64,000 nucleotides of DNA. Source: Streptomyces sp. NBC_01451. GTDB taxonomy: Bacteria > Actinomycetota > Actinomycetes > Streptomycetales > Streptomycetaceae. The number at the start of each line of letters is the position of its first letter. Positions within the stretch are counted from its first letter, which is position 1. Location: positions 9,052,001-9,116,000 of the forward strand of contig NZ_CP109479.1 in NCBI RefSeq assembly GCF_036227485.1. Direction: 5' to 3'. Made by a program: the position numbers and the translations under genes. This document shows positions 25,848-35,174 of this stretch, piece after piece. Below the pieces are notes generated by a model. It was given only the letters and a program-made list of their open reading frames with translations, ran no database searches and had not been told where the DNA came from.

Positions 25848-28800
25848 ATGCGACAGATGACCCGCAGGTCTGTCCTCCGCACCGCCACAGCCGTGGCGCT
25901 CGCCCCCGTGCTGAGCTCCCTGGTGCTGCCCGCGCTCGCACCGGCGGCAGCCGCCGCCGGCCCCTGGACGGCCAAGTGGATCTGGGCGCCGTCCACCACG
26001 ACGAACCAATGGGTGGCCTTCCGCAGGTCGTTCACCCTGGCCGCCAGGCCGGGCAGTGCCGTGACACGGATCGCCGCCGACTCCAAGTACTGGCTGTGGG
26101 TGAACGGGACCCTGGTGGTCTTCGAGGGCCAGCTCAAGCGCGGCCCCAACCGCACGGGCACCTACCACGACGTGATCGACCTCGCCCCGTACCTGACCGG
26201 CGGCAGCAACACCGTCGCACTGCTGGTGTGGCACTTCGGCAAACAGGGCTTCTCGCACAACAGCAGCGGCAAGGGCGGACTACTGTTCCAGTCGGACGTC
26301 ACGACCGGCTCGACGACCACCCGGATCGTCAGCGACACCGGCTGGAAGCACACCGTCCACGTCGGCTACGCCAACGACACCGGCGGGACACAGGCGAACT
26401 TCCGGCTGCCCGAGTCGAACATCCACTACGACGCCCGCAACGCCGTCTCCCTGGCGGACTGGCAGTCGCCCGGCTTCGACGACAGCGGCTGGACGGCGCC
26501 CACCGACTTCGGCGCAGCCGGAGCCGCGCCCTGGAACGACCTCGTCGAGCGGCCCGTCCCGCTGTTCCGTTACTCCGGCCTCAAGGCCTACACCAACGCC
26601 GCGTCGCTGCCGTCCACGGGGCAGGGCGGCACCGCCATCTCCGCCACCCTGCCCTCCAACCTCCAGATCACGCCGTATCTCAAGGTGGACGCCCCGGCCG
26701 GTGCGGTGATCGGCATCCAGACCGACCACTACGACGACGGCGCCAACCTGACGGGCATCGAACCCGGCACCGCCTACAACGTGCGCACCACCTACGTCTG
26801 CACCGGCGGCGTGCAGGAGTTCGAGTCGCTGGCCTGGATGAGCGGCACCGCTGTGCGCTACACCGTCCCGGCCGGTGTCACCGTCCTGGAACTGAAGTAC
26901 CGCGAGTCCGGCTACGACACCGACTTCGCCGGTTCGTTCAGCAGCAGCGACGCCTTCTTCGACACCCTGTGGGGCAAGGCCGCCCGCACCATGTACGTCA
27001 ACATGCGCGACAACTACATGGACTGCCCCACCCGGGAGCGTGCCCAGTGGTGGGGCGATGTGGTCAACCAGCTCAAGGAGGGCTTCTACACCTTCGACAC
27101 CCGCTCGCACGCGCTCGGCGCGAAGGCCATCTCCCAGCTCGCGGCCTGGCAGAAGGACAGCGGAGCGCTCTACTCCCCGGTGCCGTCGACCATCTGGACC
27201 GCCGAACTGCCCGTCCAGATGCTCGCCTCGGTGTGGTCGTTCTGGACCTACTACCTCCACACCGGCAACGCCGACGCGGTCACGGGTGCCTACCCGGCGG
27301 TGAAGAAGTACCTGAACCTGTGGGCCCTGGACAGCGACGGCCTGGTCAAGCACCGTGCCGGCGACTGGGACTGGGAGGACTGGGGCAGCAACATCGACGC
27401 CCGCGTCCTCGACAACTCCTGGTACTACCTGGCTCTGGACACCGCCGCCAACCTCGCCGACCTCAGCGGCAACAGTGCCGACACGGCCGGCTGGAAGGCC
27501 CGACGCGACAGCATCAGGGCCAACTTCGACCGTGTGCTGTGGAACGCCTCGAAGAACGAGTACCGCTCACCCGGCTACAACGGCGACACGGACGACCGCG
27601 CCAACGCCCTCGCCGTGGTCGCGGGCCTGGCCCCCGTCTCGCGCCACCGGGGGATCGTCGAGGTCCTGCGCAACCACCTCAACGCCAGCCCGTACATGGA
27701 GTTCTACGTCCTGGAGGCGCTGTACCTGATGGGTGCGGCCGGTGTCGCCGAGGAGCGGATGCGCAACCGCTTCGCCGCCCAGGTCATCGACCCCGCATCC
27801 CACACGCTGTGGGAGCTGTGGACCAAGGCGGAGGGCACCGACAACCACGCCTGGAACGGCGGCCCGCTGTACGCGCTGTCCGCCTACGCGGCCGGCGTGC
27901 GCCCCACCCGGCCCGGCTGGACGACGTACGACGTCGTCCCGCAGACCGGCACCCTCACGAAGATCAACGCGGTGACGCCCACCGTCAAGGGCGACATCCG
28001 CTTCGGCCTCACCCGCGAGGGCACCCAGGTGGCGCTGGACCTCACCTCGCCGAACGGCACGACGGCCCGCGTCGGCGTGCCCACCTACGGCGGCTCCCAG
28101 CCCGTCATCAAGGCAGGCGGCACCACGGTCTTCACGGGCGGCTCCGCCACCGGCGCCGTCAGCGGCCTCACCTACGCGGGCGAGGACTCCTCGTACGTCT
28201 ACTTCACCCTCCGGCCGGGCACCTGGAGGTTCACCGTCACCGGTACCGGGCGGCTCGACAACCTCGCCCTGGGCAGGCCCGTCTCCAGCAACAACAGCCT
28301 GGAGAACGGCAACTGGGGCGGGAACCGGCTCACCGACGGCACACTCACCGGCGTGACCGGCGCCAGGGGCTACACCAGCAACGAGTTCACCTCCGCCGAT
28401 GTCGGCGCGAACCCCGTGTGGGTGGAGATCGACCTCGGGGCCGACACGGACATCGACGCCGTACGCCTCTTCCCCCGCACCGACACGCCCGCCGCCGGTG
28501 GCGGTACGGCGGGCTTCCCGGTGGACTTCACCGTCCAGACCCGCGCGGACGGCGCCGGCGCCTACACGACCGTCCGTGCCGTCACCGCCGAGCCCAACCC
28601 CAACGGCCTTGTGCAGACCTACGGTTTCCGGACCACCACCGCCCGCCATGTGCGTCTGCAGGCCACCAGGCTCGGCACGCCCGCCGCGGACGAGACCTCC
28701 AAGTACAGGCTGCAGCTGGCCGAACTCACCGTCCCCACCGCGGCCACCTCGGTGACCAGCAACTGCACGCTGGAGAACGGTGACTGGGGCAAGACCCGGG

Positions 28801-29210
28801 CGCTGGACGGCACCGCCTCAAGCGTCACCGGTGCCAAGGGGTTCACCAGCATCGGCTTCGCCTCCGCCGATGTCAGTGACACACCCGTGTGGATCGAGGT
28901 CGATCTGGGCGCCGACCGGGCCATCGGCTCGGTCACCCTGCACCCCCGTACCGACACCGCCGCGGCCGGCGGCGGCACCGCGGGCTTCCCCGTCGACTTC
29001 ACCCTGCGGACCCGGGCCGAGGGCGCCACGTCCTACACCACCGTCCGCACGGTCACCGGCCAGGCCAACCCCAACGGCACCGCACAGACCTACCCCCTCA
29101 CCGCTGCCACCGGCCGCTATGTGCGCCTACGGGCCACCGGACTCGGTGCACCGGCCGCCGACGAGAGCACGATTCGCCGCCTCCAGGTGGCGGAGATCAG
29201 CATCAAGTAG
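25848..29210 (+). CDS. Secreted GH78-type rhamnosidase-like protein with duplicated C-terminal domains
   Basis: A 1120-residue exported protein with a TAT signal (MTRRSVLRTATAVALAPVL, then Ala-rich cleavage). N-terminal beta-domains resemble alpha-L-rhamnosidase N-domains (GPWTAKWIWAP, SKYWLWVNG). The barrel carries DCPTRERAQWWGD near residue 391, which differs from the classical QRDE motif, and LWELWTKAEGTDNHAWNG near the barrel end. Two homologous discoidin/F5-8-type domains follow (about residues 817-970 and 973-1120), each starting LENG(N/D)WG, and are probably carbohydrate anchors. Family placement is firm, but the altered motif leaves the exact substrate open. Export complements the intracellular enzyme at 22916. 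Confidence 0.87.
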   Translation: MRQMTRRSVLRTATAVALAPVLSSLVLPALAPAAAAAGPWTAKWIWAPSTTTNQWVAFRRSFTLAARPGSAVTRIAADSKYWLWVNGTLVVFEGQLKRGPNRTGTYHDVIDLAPYLTGGSNTVALLVWHFGKQGFSHNSSGKGGLLFQSDVTTGSTTTRIVSDTGWKHTVHVGYANDTGGTQANFRLPESNIHYDARNAVSLADWQSPGFDDSGWTAPTDFGAAGAAPWNDLVERPVPLFRYSGLKAYTNAASLPSTGQGGTAISATLPSNLQITPYLKVDAPAGAVIGIQTDHYDDGANLTGIEPGTAYNVRTTYVCTGGVQEFESLAWMSGTAVRYTVPAGVTVLELKYRESGYDTDFAGSFSSSDAFFDTLWGKAARTMYVNMRDNYMDCPTRERAQWWGDVVNQLKEGFYTFDTRSHALGAKAISQLAAWQKDSGALYSPVPSTIWTAELPVQMLASVWSFWTYYLHTGNADAVTGAYPAVKKYLNLWALDSDGLVKHRAGDWDWEDWGSNIDARVLDNSWYYLALDTAANLADLSGNSADTAGWKARRDSIRANFDRVLWNASKNEYRSPGYNGDTDDRANALAVVAGLAPVSRHRGIVEVLRNHLNASPYMEFYVLEALYLMGAAGVAEERMRNRFAAQVIDPASHTLWELWTKAEGTDNHAWNGGPLYALSAYAAGVRPTRPGWTTYDVVPQTGTLTKINAVTPTVKGDIRFGLTREGTQVALDLTSPNGTTARVGVPTYGGSQPVIKAGGTTVFTGGSATGAVSGLTYAGEDSSYVYFTLRPGTWRFTVTGTGRLDNLALGRPVSSNNSLENGNWGGNRLTDGTLTGVTGARGYTSNEFTSADVGANPVWVEIDLGADTDIDAVRLFPRTDTPAAGGGTAGFPVDFTVQTRADGAGAYTTVRAVTAEPNPNGLVQTYGFRTTTARHVRLQATRLGTPAADETSKYRLQLAELTVPTAATSVTSNCTLENGDWGKTRALDGTASSVTGAKGFTSIGFASADVSDTPVWIEVDLGADRAIGSVTLHPRTDTAAAGGGTAGFPVDFTLRTRAEGATSYTTVRTVTGQANPNGTAQTYPLTAATGRYVRLRATGLGAPAADESTIRRLQVAEISIK

Positions 29211-29250
29211 AGGAAGAGAGGAAGAGAGGAAGAGAGGAAGAGAGGAAGAG
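29211..29250. repeat. Five perfect tandem copies of an 8-base unit
   Basis: The unit AGGAAGAG is repeated five times without error directly after the stop codon of the secreted rhamnosidase. It is low-complexity purine sequence unlike the flanks, a likely slipped-strand expansion. Confidence 0.95.
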
Positions 29251-29324
29251 CGGTAGAAGGAAGCGGCGTCGCGGTGCGGTCGGTCCGTCGTGCCGGTCAC
29301 CGAGGCGCCGGTGTTCCGCCGGCC

Positions 29325-30359
29325 TCAGCCCAGGCGCGGGTCCACATGTAACTTCGGTCCGGGACCCGCGCCCGCCGGGCGGTCGCCCGCGAGGACGTCT
29401 CCGACCCGGTCGAGGCCCACCGTCGCGGCGACGAGCGGTCGAGGATCGACCGAACCCTCGGCGTACGCCCGGATGGTGGCGTCGAGACCGGGTGAGGCGG
29501 ACAGGACACCGACCGCGGTGACGTCCTTGAGGACGAGGGCGCGGGTGTCGATCCTGCTGGGTACGCCGGCCAGGCCGATGTAGACGACATGGCCCGCCGG
29601 TTCGACCAACTGGAGGGCCAGATCGGGGAGATGGGCCGCGTTGGAGGCGTCGACGACAGCGTCGTACGGCAGCTCCGGCACGGTCGCCTCCCGCCAGGTG
29701 TGCTCGAAGCCCAGCTCGCGGGCGAAGGCGAGCGAGCCGTCGGTGGCGCCCATCAGGTGGACCTCAGCACCTGCGGCACGCGCGAACATCGCGACCAGGA
29801 GGCCGATCGTCCCCGGACCCAGGACCAGGACCCGGTCCCCTGGGCGCAGTTCGGCCGCGCGGGCGGCGCGCAGGGCGTTGCCCCCGGGCTCGACCAGGGC
29901 GCCCAGCACCGCGTCGACGGAGTCGGGCAGTGCGTGCAACGAGGAGGCCGGCACGGCGAGTTGCTCGGCGAGGGCACCCGCCCGCTCACCTCGGATACCG
30001 ACCTCCTGCCGCTTCTCGCACACGTGCTGATGGCCCCGTCGGCAACGACGGCAGGAGCCGCAGCCGAGCATGGTGTCACCCATGACCCGGCGCCCGATCC
30101 ATCCGCGGTCGACACCGTCGCCGACCGCCGCCACGCGCCCCGACCACTCGTGGCCGAGACGCATCGGGTAGGAAGAGTGGCCCTGGTGCAGGTAGGCCAT
30201 CGCGCCGGTGTGGAACTCCATGTCGGTGCCGCACACGCCGACCCGCTCGACGTCGACGACGACCTCGCCGGGGGCGGCCACCGGGGCGGGGACCTCCTGG
30301 ACCTCGTACTTCCCCGGGGCGGTCAGGACGAACGCGCGCATGGGGCGGTGGGCGGTCAC
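29325..30359 (-). CDS. Zinc-dependent sugar alcohol/acid dehydrogenase (MDR family)
   Basis: A 344-residue zinc medium-chain dehydrogenase. Catalytic zinc ligands are in GVCGTDMEFH and RLGHEW, the structural zinc Cys cluster is CGSCRRCRRGHQHVC, and the NAD-binding motif is LVLGPGTIGLLVAMF. The closest relatives are threonine, sorbitol or idonate dehydrogenase types. The GTG at 30359 overlaps the stop of the FAH-type gene (GTGA), so the pair is coupled. In this operon it probably oxidises a deoxy-sugar acid or sugar, replacing or supplementing the decayed SDR at 33920; this is inference. Confidence 0.85.
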   Translation of the reverse strand: MTAHRPMRAFVLTAPGKYEVQEVPAPVAAPGEVVVDVERVGVCGTDMEFHTGAMAYLHQGHSSYPMRLGHEWSGRVAAVGDGVDRGWIGRRVMGDTMLGCGSCRRCRRGHQHVCEKRQEVGIRGERAGALAEQLAVPASSLHALPDSVDAVLGALVEPGGNALRAARAAELRPGDRVLVLGPGTIGLLVAMFARAAGAEVHLMGATDGSLAFARELGFEHTWREATVPELPYDAVVDASNAAHLPDLALQLVEPAGHVVYIGLAGVPSRIDTRALVLKDVTAVGVLSASPGLDATIRAYAEGSVDPRPLVAATVGLDRVGDVLAGDRPAGAGPGPKLHVDPRLG

Positions 30360-31216
30360 CGCGGGCCGAGCACGTGCTGGCGCTGGCTGCCGAGGCGGGT
30401 GATGCCCAGCTCCATCACGTCACCGGGCCGGAGCCACACCGGCGGGGTGAGACCCATACCGACGCCGGGCGGGGTGCCGGTGTTGATCAGGTCGCCGGGT
30501 TCCAGGACGAGGAACTGGCTCAGGTAGTGCACGATGAAGTACGGGTCGAAGATCATGGTCTTGGTGTTGCCGGTCTGGCGGCGGACGCCGTTGACGTCGA
30601 GCCACATGTCGAGCGCGAGGACGTCGTCGATCTCGTCGGGGGTGGCCAGCCAGGGGCCCGCCGGGTTGAAGGTCTCGGCGGACTTGCCCTTCGCCCACTG
30701 CCCGCCACGCTCCAGCTGGAAGGCGCGCTCGCTCACGTCGTTGACGACCACGTACCCGGCGACGGCTTCGCGTGCCTCCTCGACCGAGTCGAGGTAGCTG
30801 GTGCGGCGGCCGATCACGATGCCGAGCTCCACCTCCCAGTCGGTCTTGGCGGACCCGCGCGGGATGCGTACGTCGTCGTTCGGGCCGACAAGGGTGTTGG
30901 GCGACTTGGTGAACAGGATCGGCTCGTCCGGCACGGCCATCCCGCTCTCGGCCGCGTGGTCACGGTAGTTGAGGCCGATGCACAGGATCTGGTGCGGGCG
31001 GGCGATCGGCGCGCCGATCCGCTCCCCGGCGAAGCGGGACACCTGGCCGGCGGCCGTCCGCTCGGCCACGACGGGGCGGACACGGTCGAGGCCGCCCGAC
31101 CCGAAGAACGCCTCGTCGAAGTCCGTGACGGTGTCGGAGAGGTCGACGTACGTCTCGTCGTCGACGCGGGCGACGGGCTTTTCGGCGCCTGCGGCACCGA
31201 TGCGCATGAGGAACAC
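30356..31216 (-). CDS. Fumarylacetoacetate hydrolase family protein (probable diketo-deoxy-sugar-acid hydrolase)
   Basis: A 286-residue FAH-superfamily enzyme with the metal-binding segments EVELGIVIGRR (Glu) and LDMWLDVNG, plus the family block YRDHAAESG and INTGTPPGVGMGL near the C-terminus. In non-phosphorylative L-rhamnose/L-fucose routes a member of this family cleaves 2,4-diketo-3-deoxy sugar acids to pyruvate and a hydroxy acid, which suits the neighbouring dehydratase and dehydrogenase. The GTG at 31216 is supported by GGAG eight bases upstream. Related enzymes also act in catechol meta-pathways, so the substrate is inferred from context. Confidence 0.85.
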   Translation of the reverse strand: MFLMRIGAAGAEKPVARVDDETYVDLSDTVTDFDEAFFGSGGLDRVRPVVAERTAAGQVSRFAGERIGAPIARPHQILCIGLNYRDHAAESGMAVPDEPILFTKSPNTLVGPNDDVRIPRGSAKTDWEVELGIVIGRRTSYLDSVEEAREAVAGYVVVNDVSERAFQLERGGQWAKGKSAETFNPAGPWLATPDEIDDVLALDMWLDVNGVRRQTGNTKTMIFDPYFIVHYLSQFLVLEPGDLINTGTPPGVGMGLTPPVWLRPGDVMELGITRLGSQRQHVLGPR

Positions 31217-31308
31217 GGGTCAGTCTCCAGTTCGGACGGCGGGGCGGTGGGGGAGCGGGGGAGTGGGCCGAGGTTCTGCCGACGGCTCAACGGTGGGTCA
31301 TCGGTGGG

Positions 31309-32124
31309 TCATTGACGGGTCCGGCCCAGCGGGCCGAGCAGCTCCCGGATCTCGCCGACCGCGTCGACCAGGGTGTGCAGCGGAGTGCGATAGGCGAGCG
31401 CGCTGATGCTCACGGCGCCGGAGGGACTCGTCGGTGAGGTCGCGTACAGGGGCAGGGAGAGGCAGTTGACGCCGGACTCGTTCTCCTGGTCGTCCACGGC
31501 GTACCCCCGGTCGCGGGTGGCCCGCAGGTCGCGGTACAGGGCGGCGGCCGTGCACAGGGTCCGGGGTGTGCGGCGGTCCAGGGGCGAGTCGCCGATCCAC
31601 GTCTCGACCGCCTCGATGGTGTCCAACCGATGGGCGAGCAGCGTCTTTCCGACGCCGGTGGCGTGGGCGGGGTTGCGGCCACCGACAGTCGAGGTCAGCC
31701 GGACGGCGCCGGTGGGCGGGTCGACCTTGGCGCGGTAGACGACCTCGCGGCCGTCGAGGACCGCGTAGTGCGCCGTCTCGCCGAACCGGTCGGCCAGCGC
31801 CTCCAGTACGGGACGTACCCGGACGTGCTCGGGACGGTCCTCGTGGTGGGAGAAGGCCATCCGCAGGAACTCGTCCCCGAGAACGTAGCGACCGCGGGCG
31901 CCCCGGTCGGCCAGCCCGGCTCGGCGCAGGGCCCCCAGCGCCCGGTGCACGGTCGGTTTGGGACTCCCGATCACCCGGGTCAGCTCCTCCAGGCCCACAC
32001 CGTCGGGATACCGGGCCAGCTCCTTGAGAACGGCGAGCACCCGGTCGGACCCCACGAGACGCGCGGCGTCACCCTCGCCCCCGGCGACTGCCTCACTCAC
32101 AGGGGCTGACGCGTCCCCGTCCAT
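31309..32124 (-). CDS. IclR-family transcriptional regulator
   Basis: A 271-residue IclR regulator with an N-terminal winged helix-turn-helix (VLAVLKELARYPDGVGLEEL, SPKPTVHRALGAL) and a C-terminal effector domain (GVGKTLLAHR, GYAVDDQENESGVNCLSLPL). The ATG at 32124 has GGAG nine bases upstream and is preferred over 32139. It diverges from the IlvD/EDD dehydratase over only 64 bases and reads toward the FAH-type hydrolase and zinc dehydrogenase, so it most likely controls both sides of the sugar-acid pathway in response to a pathway intermediate. Confidence 0.9.
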   Translation of the reverse strand: MDGDASAPVSEAVAGGEGDAARLVGSDRVLAVLKELARYPDGVGLEELTRVIGSPKPTVHRALGALRRAGLADRGARGRYVLGDEFLRMAFSHHEDRPEHVRVRPVLEALADRFGETAHYAVLDGREVVYRAKVDPPTGAVRLTSTVGGRNPAHATGVGKTLLAHRLDTIEAVETWIGDSPLDRRTPRTLCTAAALYRDLRATRDRGYAVDDQENESGVNCLSLPLYATSPTSPSGAVSISALAYRTPLHTLVDAVGEIRELLGPLGRTRQ

Positions 32125-32188
32125 CTGCCTATGCTCCATGAGGTTCCGAAGGGTAGACCCCCGTACCGATTGTTGGAAAGGGCCGACG

Positions 32189-33901
32189 GTGAGGCTTCGC
32201 AGCGCACAGTGGTACGAGGGACAGGGGCGCAACGCCTACATCCACCGGGCCTGGATGCGCCGGGGCGCACCGGACGACGCCTTCACCGGCCGGCCGCAGA
32301 TCGCCATCGCCAACACCGCCTCCGACCTGACCCCCTGCAACGCGCATCTGAACGAGGTGGCGGCCTCGGTCCGCAACGGCGTGTACGAGGCCGGGGGCAT
32401 CCCCCTGGACCTGCCGGTGGTGTCGCTGGGCGAGACCCAGGTGCGGCCCACCGCCATGCTCTGGCGGAACATGGCGGCGATGGCCACGGAGGAGATGCTG
32501 CGGGCCAACCCGGTCGACGGTGTCGTCCTGCTCGGCGGCTGCGACAAGACGATCCCCTCGCTGCTCATGGCCGCCGCCTCGGTGGACCTGCCCGCGGTCG
32601 TCGTGCCCGGCGGGCCGATGCTGACCGGGACCTTCCGGGGAGCGCCGCTGGGCTGCGGAACCGATGTGTGGCGGCTGTCGGAGGAGGTGCGGGCAGGCAC
32701 GCTCTCCGAGGAGCAGTTCACCCGATCAGAGTCGGCGATGATCCGCAGCCGCGGGCACTGCAACACCATGGGCACCGCCTCGACGATGGCCCTGGTGGCC
32801 GAAGCCCTGGGCACGACCGTGCCGGGGGTGGCCGGAATCCCGGCGCCCGACAGCCGGCTGCTGGAGGCCGCCCACGGCACCGGCAGGCTGGTGGTGGACA
32901 TGGTCGCCGCCGACCGCAGGCCGAGCACCTTTCTGACCGAGGCGTCCTTCCACAACGCCATCGTCGCGCTGGCCGCCATCGGCGGTTCGACCAACGCCGT
33001 CGTACACCTGCTGGCCGTCGCCGGACGCCTCGGCATCCCCCTCACCCTCGACGACTTCGACCGGATCGGCTCCCGCGTCCCCGTCCTGGTGGACCTCCAG
33101 CCGGCCGGGCGTTTCCTCATGGAGGACTTCCACCGCGCCGGAGGCCTGTCCGCCGTCCTGCGCGAGGTGCGTGACCTCCTCGACCCCCACGCGCTCACGG
33201 TCACCGGAGAACCGCTGGTGAACCACCTCGACGACGCGACGGTCTGGGACGCGGAGGTCATCCGCACGCGCGCGAAGCCGCTGGTCGCCGAGGGCGGCAT
33301 CGCGGTCCTGCGCGGCAACCTCGCCCCCGACGGAGCGCTCGTCAAACCGGCGGCGGCCTCCCCGCACCTCCTGCGACACCGGGGCCGCGCGGTCGTCTTC
33401 GACTCGATCGAGGACTTCCACGCCCGCATCGACGACCCGGACCTCGACGTGGACGCCGACTCCGTGCTCGTCCTGCGCGGCTGCGGCCCCAAGGGCTACC
33501 CGGGCATGCCCGAGGTGTCCAACATGCCGTTGCCGAAGAAGCTGCTGGAACAGGGCGTCCGTGACATGGTCCGCGTCTGCGACGGCCGGATGAGCGGCAC
33601 CGCCTATGGCACGGTCGTGCTGCACGTGGCTCCGGAGGCGGCGGCCGGCGGCCCCCTCGCCCTCGTCCGCACCGGTGACATCATCGACTTGGACGTGCCG
33701 GCCAGGCGCCTCGACGTCGACGTACCCGCCGACGAACTCGCCCGCCGTACCCCCGACGAGGCCACCGTCACCGCCTTCGCCAACCCCCGGCGTGGCTGGG
33801 AACGCCTGTACGTCGACCACGTCCTGCAGGCCGACACGGGCGCCGACCTGGACTTCCTCATCGGCTCCAGCGGCTCCGAGGTGAGCCGTGAGTCGCACTG
33901 A
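32189..33901 (+). CDS. IlvD/EDD-family sugar-acid dehydratase
   Basis: A 570-residue iron-sulfur dehydratase. Cluster ligands are in TPCNAHL, GGCDKTIPS and RGHCNTMGTAS, and the C-terminal signature is CDGRMSGTAYGTVVLH. Length and motifs fit the pentonate/hexonate branch (L-arabinonate, D-xylonate or related dehydratases) better than branched-chain amino-acid IlvD. It would convert a sugar acid to its 2-keto-3-deoxy form. The GTG at 32189 has GGAAAGGG just upstream. It is followed at once by an SDR fragment, the remnant of the next pathway step. The sugar (rhamnonate, fuconate or arabinonate) is not determined. Confidence 0.88.
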   Translation: MRLRSAQWYEGQGRNAYIHRAWMRRGAPDDAFTGRPQIAIANTASDLTPCNAHLNEVAASVRNGVYEAGGIPLDLPVVSLGETQVRPTAMLWRNMAAMATEEMLRANPVDGVVLLGGCDKTIPSLLMAAASVDLPAVVVPGGPMLTGTFRGAPLGCGTDVWRLSEEVRAGTLSEEQFTRSESAMIRSRGHCNTMGTASTMALVAEALGTTVPGVAGIPAPDSRLLEAAHGTGRLVVDMVAADRRPSTFLTEASFHNAIVALAAIGGSTNAVVHLLAVAGRLGIPLTLDDFDRIGSRVPVLVDLQPAGRFLMEDFHRAGGLSAVLREVRDLLDPHALTVTGEPLVNHLDDATVWDAEVIRTRAKPLVAEGGIAVLRGNLAPDGALVKPAAASPHLLRHRGRAVVFDSIEDFHARIDDPDLDVDADSVLVLRGCGPKGYPGMPEVSNMPLPKKLLEQGVRDMVRVCDGRMSGTAYGTVVLHVAPEAAAGGPLALVRTGDIIDLDVPARRLDVDVPADELARRTPDEATVTAFANPRRGWERLYVDHVLQADTGADLDFLIGSSGSEVSRESH

Positions 33902-33919
33902 CGCGAACCCGTCACGCCC

Positions 33920-34093
33920 ATGAACGACGACACGGCCCCCCAGGTCCTGGACCGCCTCACCCGTCTCGTCCCGCTGCGCCGGGTCGGCCATCCGGAGGAG
34001 GCGGCCGAGGCGATCGCCTTCCCGTCCTCCGGCCGGGTCGGCTTCGCCACCGGCGCGGTGTACGACACCGGCGGCGGACGCGTCACCTGCTGA
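33920..34093 (+). pseudogene. C-terminal fragment of an SDR dehydrogenase
   Basis: A 57-codon frame reads [20 protein letters not shown], then [16 protein letters not shown] and stop. [15 protein letters not shown] and ATGAVYDxxGG are the hallmark end of classical SDR enzymes (cofactor loop and C-terminal strand). The Rossmann fold and YxxxK are gone. Its place directly after the dehydratase suggests it was the keto-deoxy-sugar-acid dehydrogenase of the non-phosphorylative pathway, now deleted. Confidence 0.75.
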
Positions 34094-34141
34094 CCGTCCC
34101 GGCAACGGCTTGTGCGGGCGGGAAAAAGTCGTCACACTGAT

Positions 34142-34159
34142 ACCGAACGAATGGTCGGT
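34142..34159. promoter_or_regulatory. PaaR-like operator before the paa operon
   Basis: ACCGAACGAATGGTCGGT lies 17 bases before the paaA start. Read as ACCG-NN-CG-NN-TGGT it differs at one position from the actinobacterial PaaR motif ACCGNNCGNNCGGT as I remember it, and it has symmetric ends ACCGA/TCGGT. It is placed to block paa transcription until phenylacetyl-CoA accumulates. No paaR gene lies in the window. Confidence 0.55.
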
Positions 34160-34175
34160 TGGGGAGCGGGTATCG

Positions 34176-35174
34176 ATGACGACGACACACTCCGCCGCCT
34201 CGGACACGGGCGGCGCCGAGCAGTCCGGCGAGGGGCTGCTCGAAGAGCACTTCGAGGCGACGATCGCGCGGGACCGCCGGATCGAGCCGCGCGACTGGAT
34301 GCCCGAGGGCTACCGGAAGACGCTGATCCGGCAGATCGCCCAGCACGCGCACTCCGAGATCATCGGCATGCAGCCGGAGGGCGAGTGGATCACGCGGGCG
34401 CCCTCGCTGCGCCGCAAGGCGATCCTCTTCGCGAAGGTCCAGGACGAGGCCGGGCACGGCCTGTATCTGTACTCCGCCGCCGAGACACTGGGCGCCGACC
34501 GCGCGGACCTCACCGAACGCCTCATCGAGGGCCGCCAGAAGTACTCGTCGATCTTCAACTACCCGACGCCGAGCTTCGCGGACGTCGGCGTGATCGGCTG
34601 GTTCGTGGACGGCGCCGCGATCTGCAACCAGGTTCCCCTGTGCCGGAGTTCGTACGGGCCGTACGCGCGCGCGATGGTCCGCATCTGCAAGGAGGAGTCC
34701 TTCCACCAACGGCAGGGGTACGAGCTGCTGATGACGATGATGCGCGGTACGGAGGAACAGCGCGCCATGGTCCAGGAGGCCGTCGACCGCTGGTGGTGGC
34801 CCTCCCTGATGATGTTCGGCCCGCCCGACGACGCCTCGCCCAACTCCGCCCAGTCCATGGCCTGGAAGATCAAGCGGCACACCAACGACGAACTGCGTCA
34901 ACGGTTCGTCGACATGACCGTCCCGCAGGCCGACAAGCTCGGGGTGACCCTGCCCGACCCGGACCTGCGCTGGAACGAGGAGCGCGGCCACCACGACTTC
35001 GGCACCCCGGACTGGGACGAACTGATGCGGGTCATCAAGGGCGGCGGCCCCTGCAACACCGAACGGATCGCACGGCGCCGGACAGCGCACGAGGACGGCG
35101 CCTGGGTGCGCGAGGCGGCCACGGCACACGCCGCCAAGCAGCGCGCCCGGACCGTGAAGGAGGCAGTGGCATGA
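34176..35174 (+). CDS. paaA: 1,2-phenylacetyl-CoA epoxidase catalytic subunit PaaA
   Basis: A 332-residue catalytic subunit of the multicomponent epoxidase that forms ring-1,2-epoxyphenylacetyl-CoA in aerobic phenylacetate degradation. It is a ferritin-like di-iron protein with carboxylate/His segments [13 protein letters not shown] and [11 protein letters not shown], and the conserved region [19 protein letters not shown]. The ATG at 34176 follows GGGGAGCGGG. Its stop overlaps the paaB start (ATGA), beginning a tightly coupled five-gene operon. Length and motifs match PaaA, so the call is firm. Confidence 0.97.
   Translation: MTTTHSAASDTGGAEQSGEGLLEEHFEATIARDRRIEPRDWMPEGYRKTLIRQIAQHAHSEIIGMQPEGEWITRAPSLRRKAILFAKVQDEAGHGLYLYSAAETLGADRADLTERLIEGRQKYSSIFNYPTPSFADVGVIGWFVDGAAICNQVPLCRSSYGPYARAMVRICKEESFHQRQGYELLMTMMRGTEEQRAMVQEAVDRWWWPSLMMFGPPDDASPNSAQSMAWKIKRHTNDELRQRFVDMTVPQADKLGVTLPDPDLRWNEERGHHDFGTPDWDELMRVIKGGGPCNTERIARRRTAHEDGAWVREAATAHAAKQRARTVKEAVA

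Noticed and set aside
29211..29250. Possible CRISPR or direct-repeat array
   Set aside because: Contiguous 8-base units without spacers; a simple tandem repeat.
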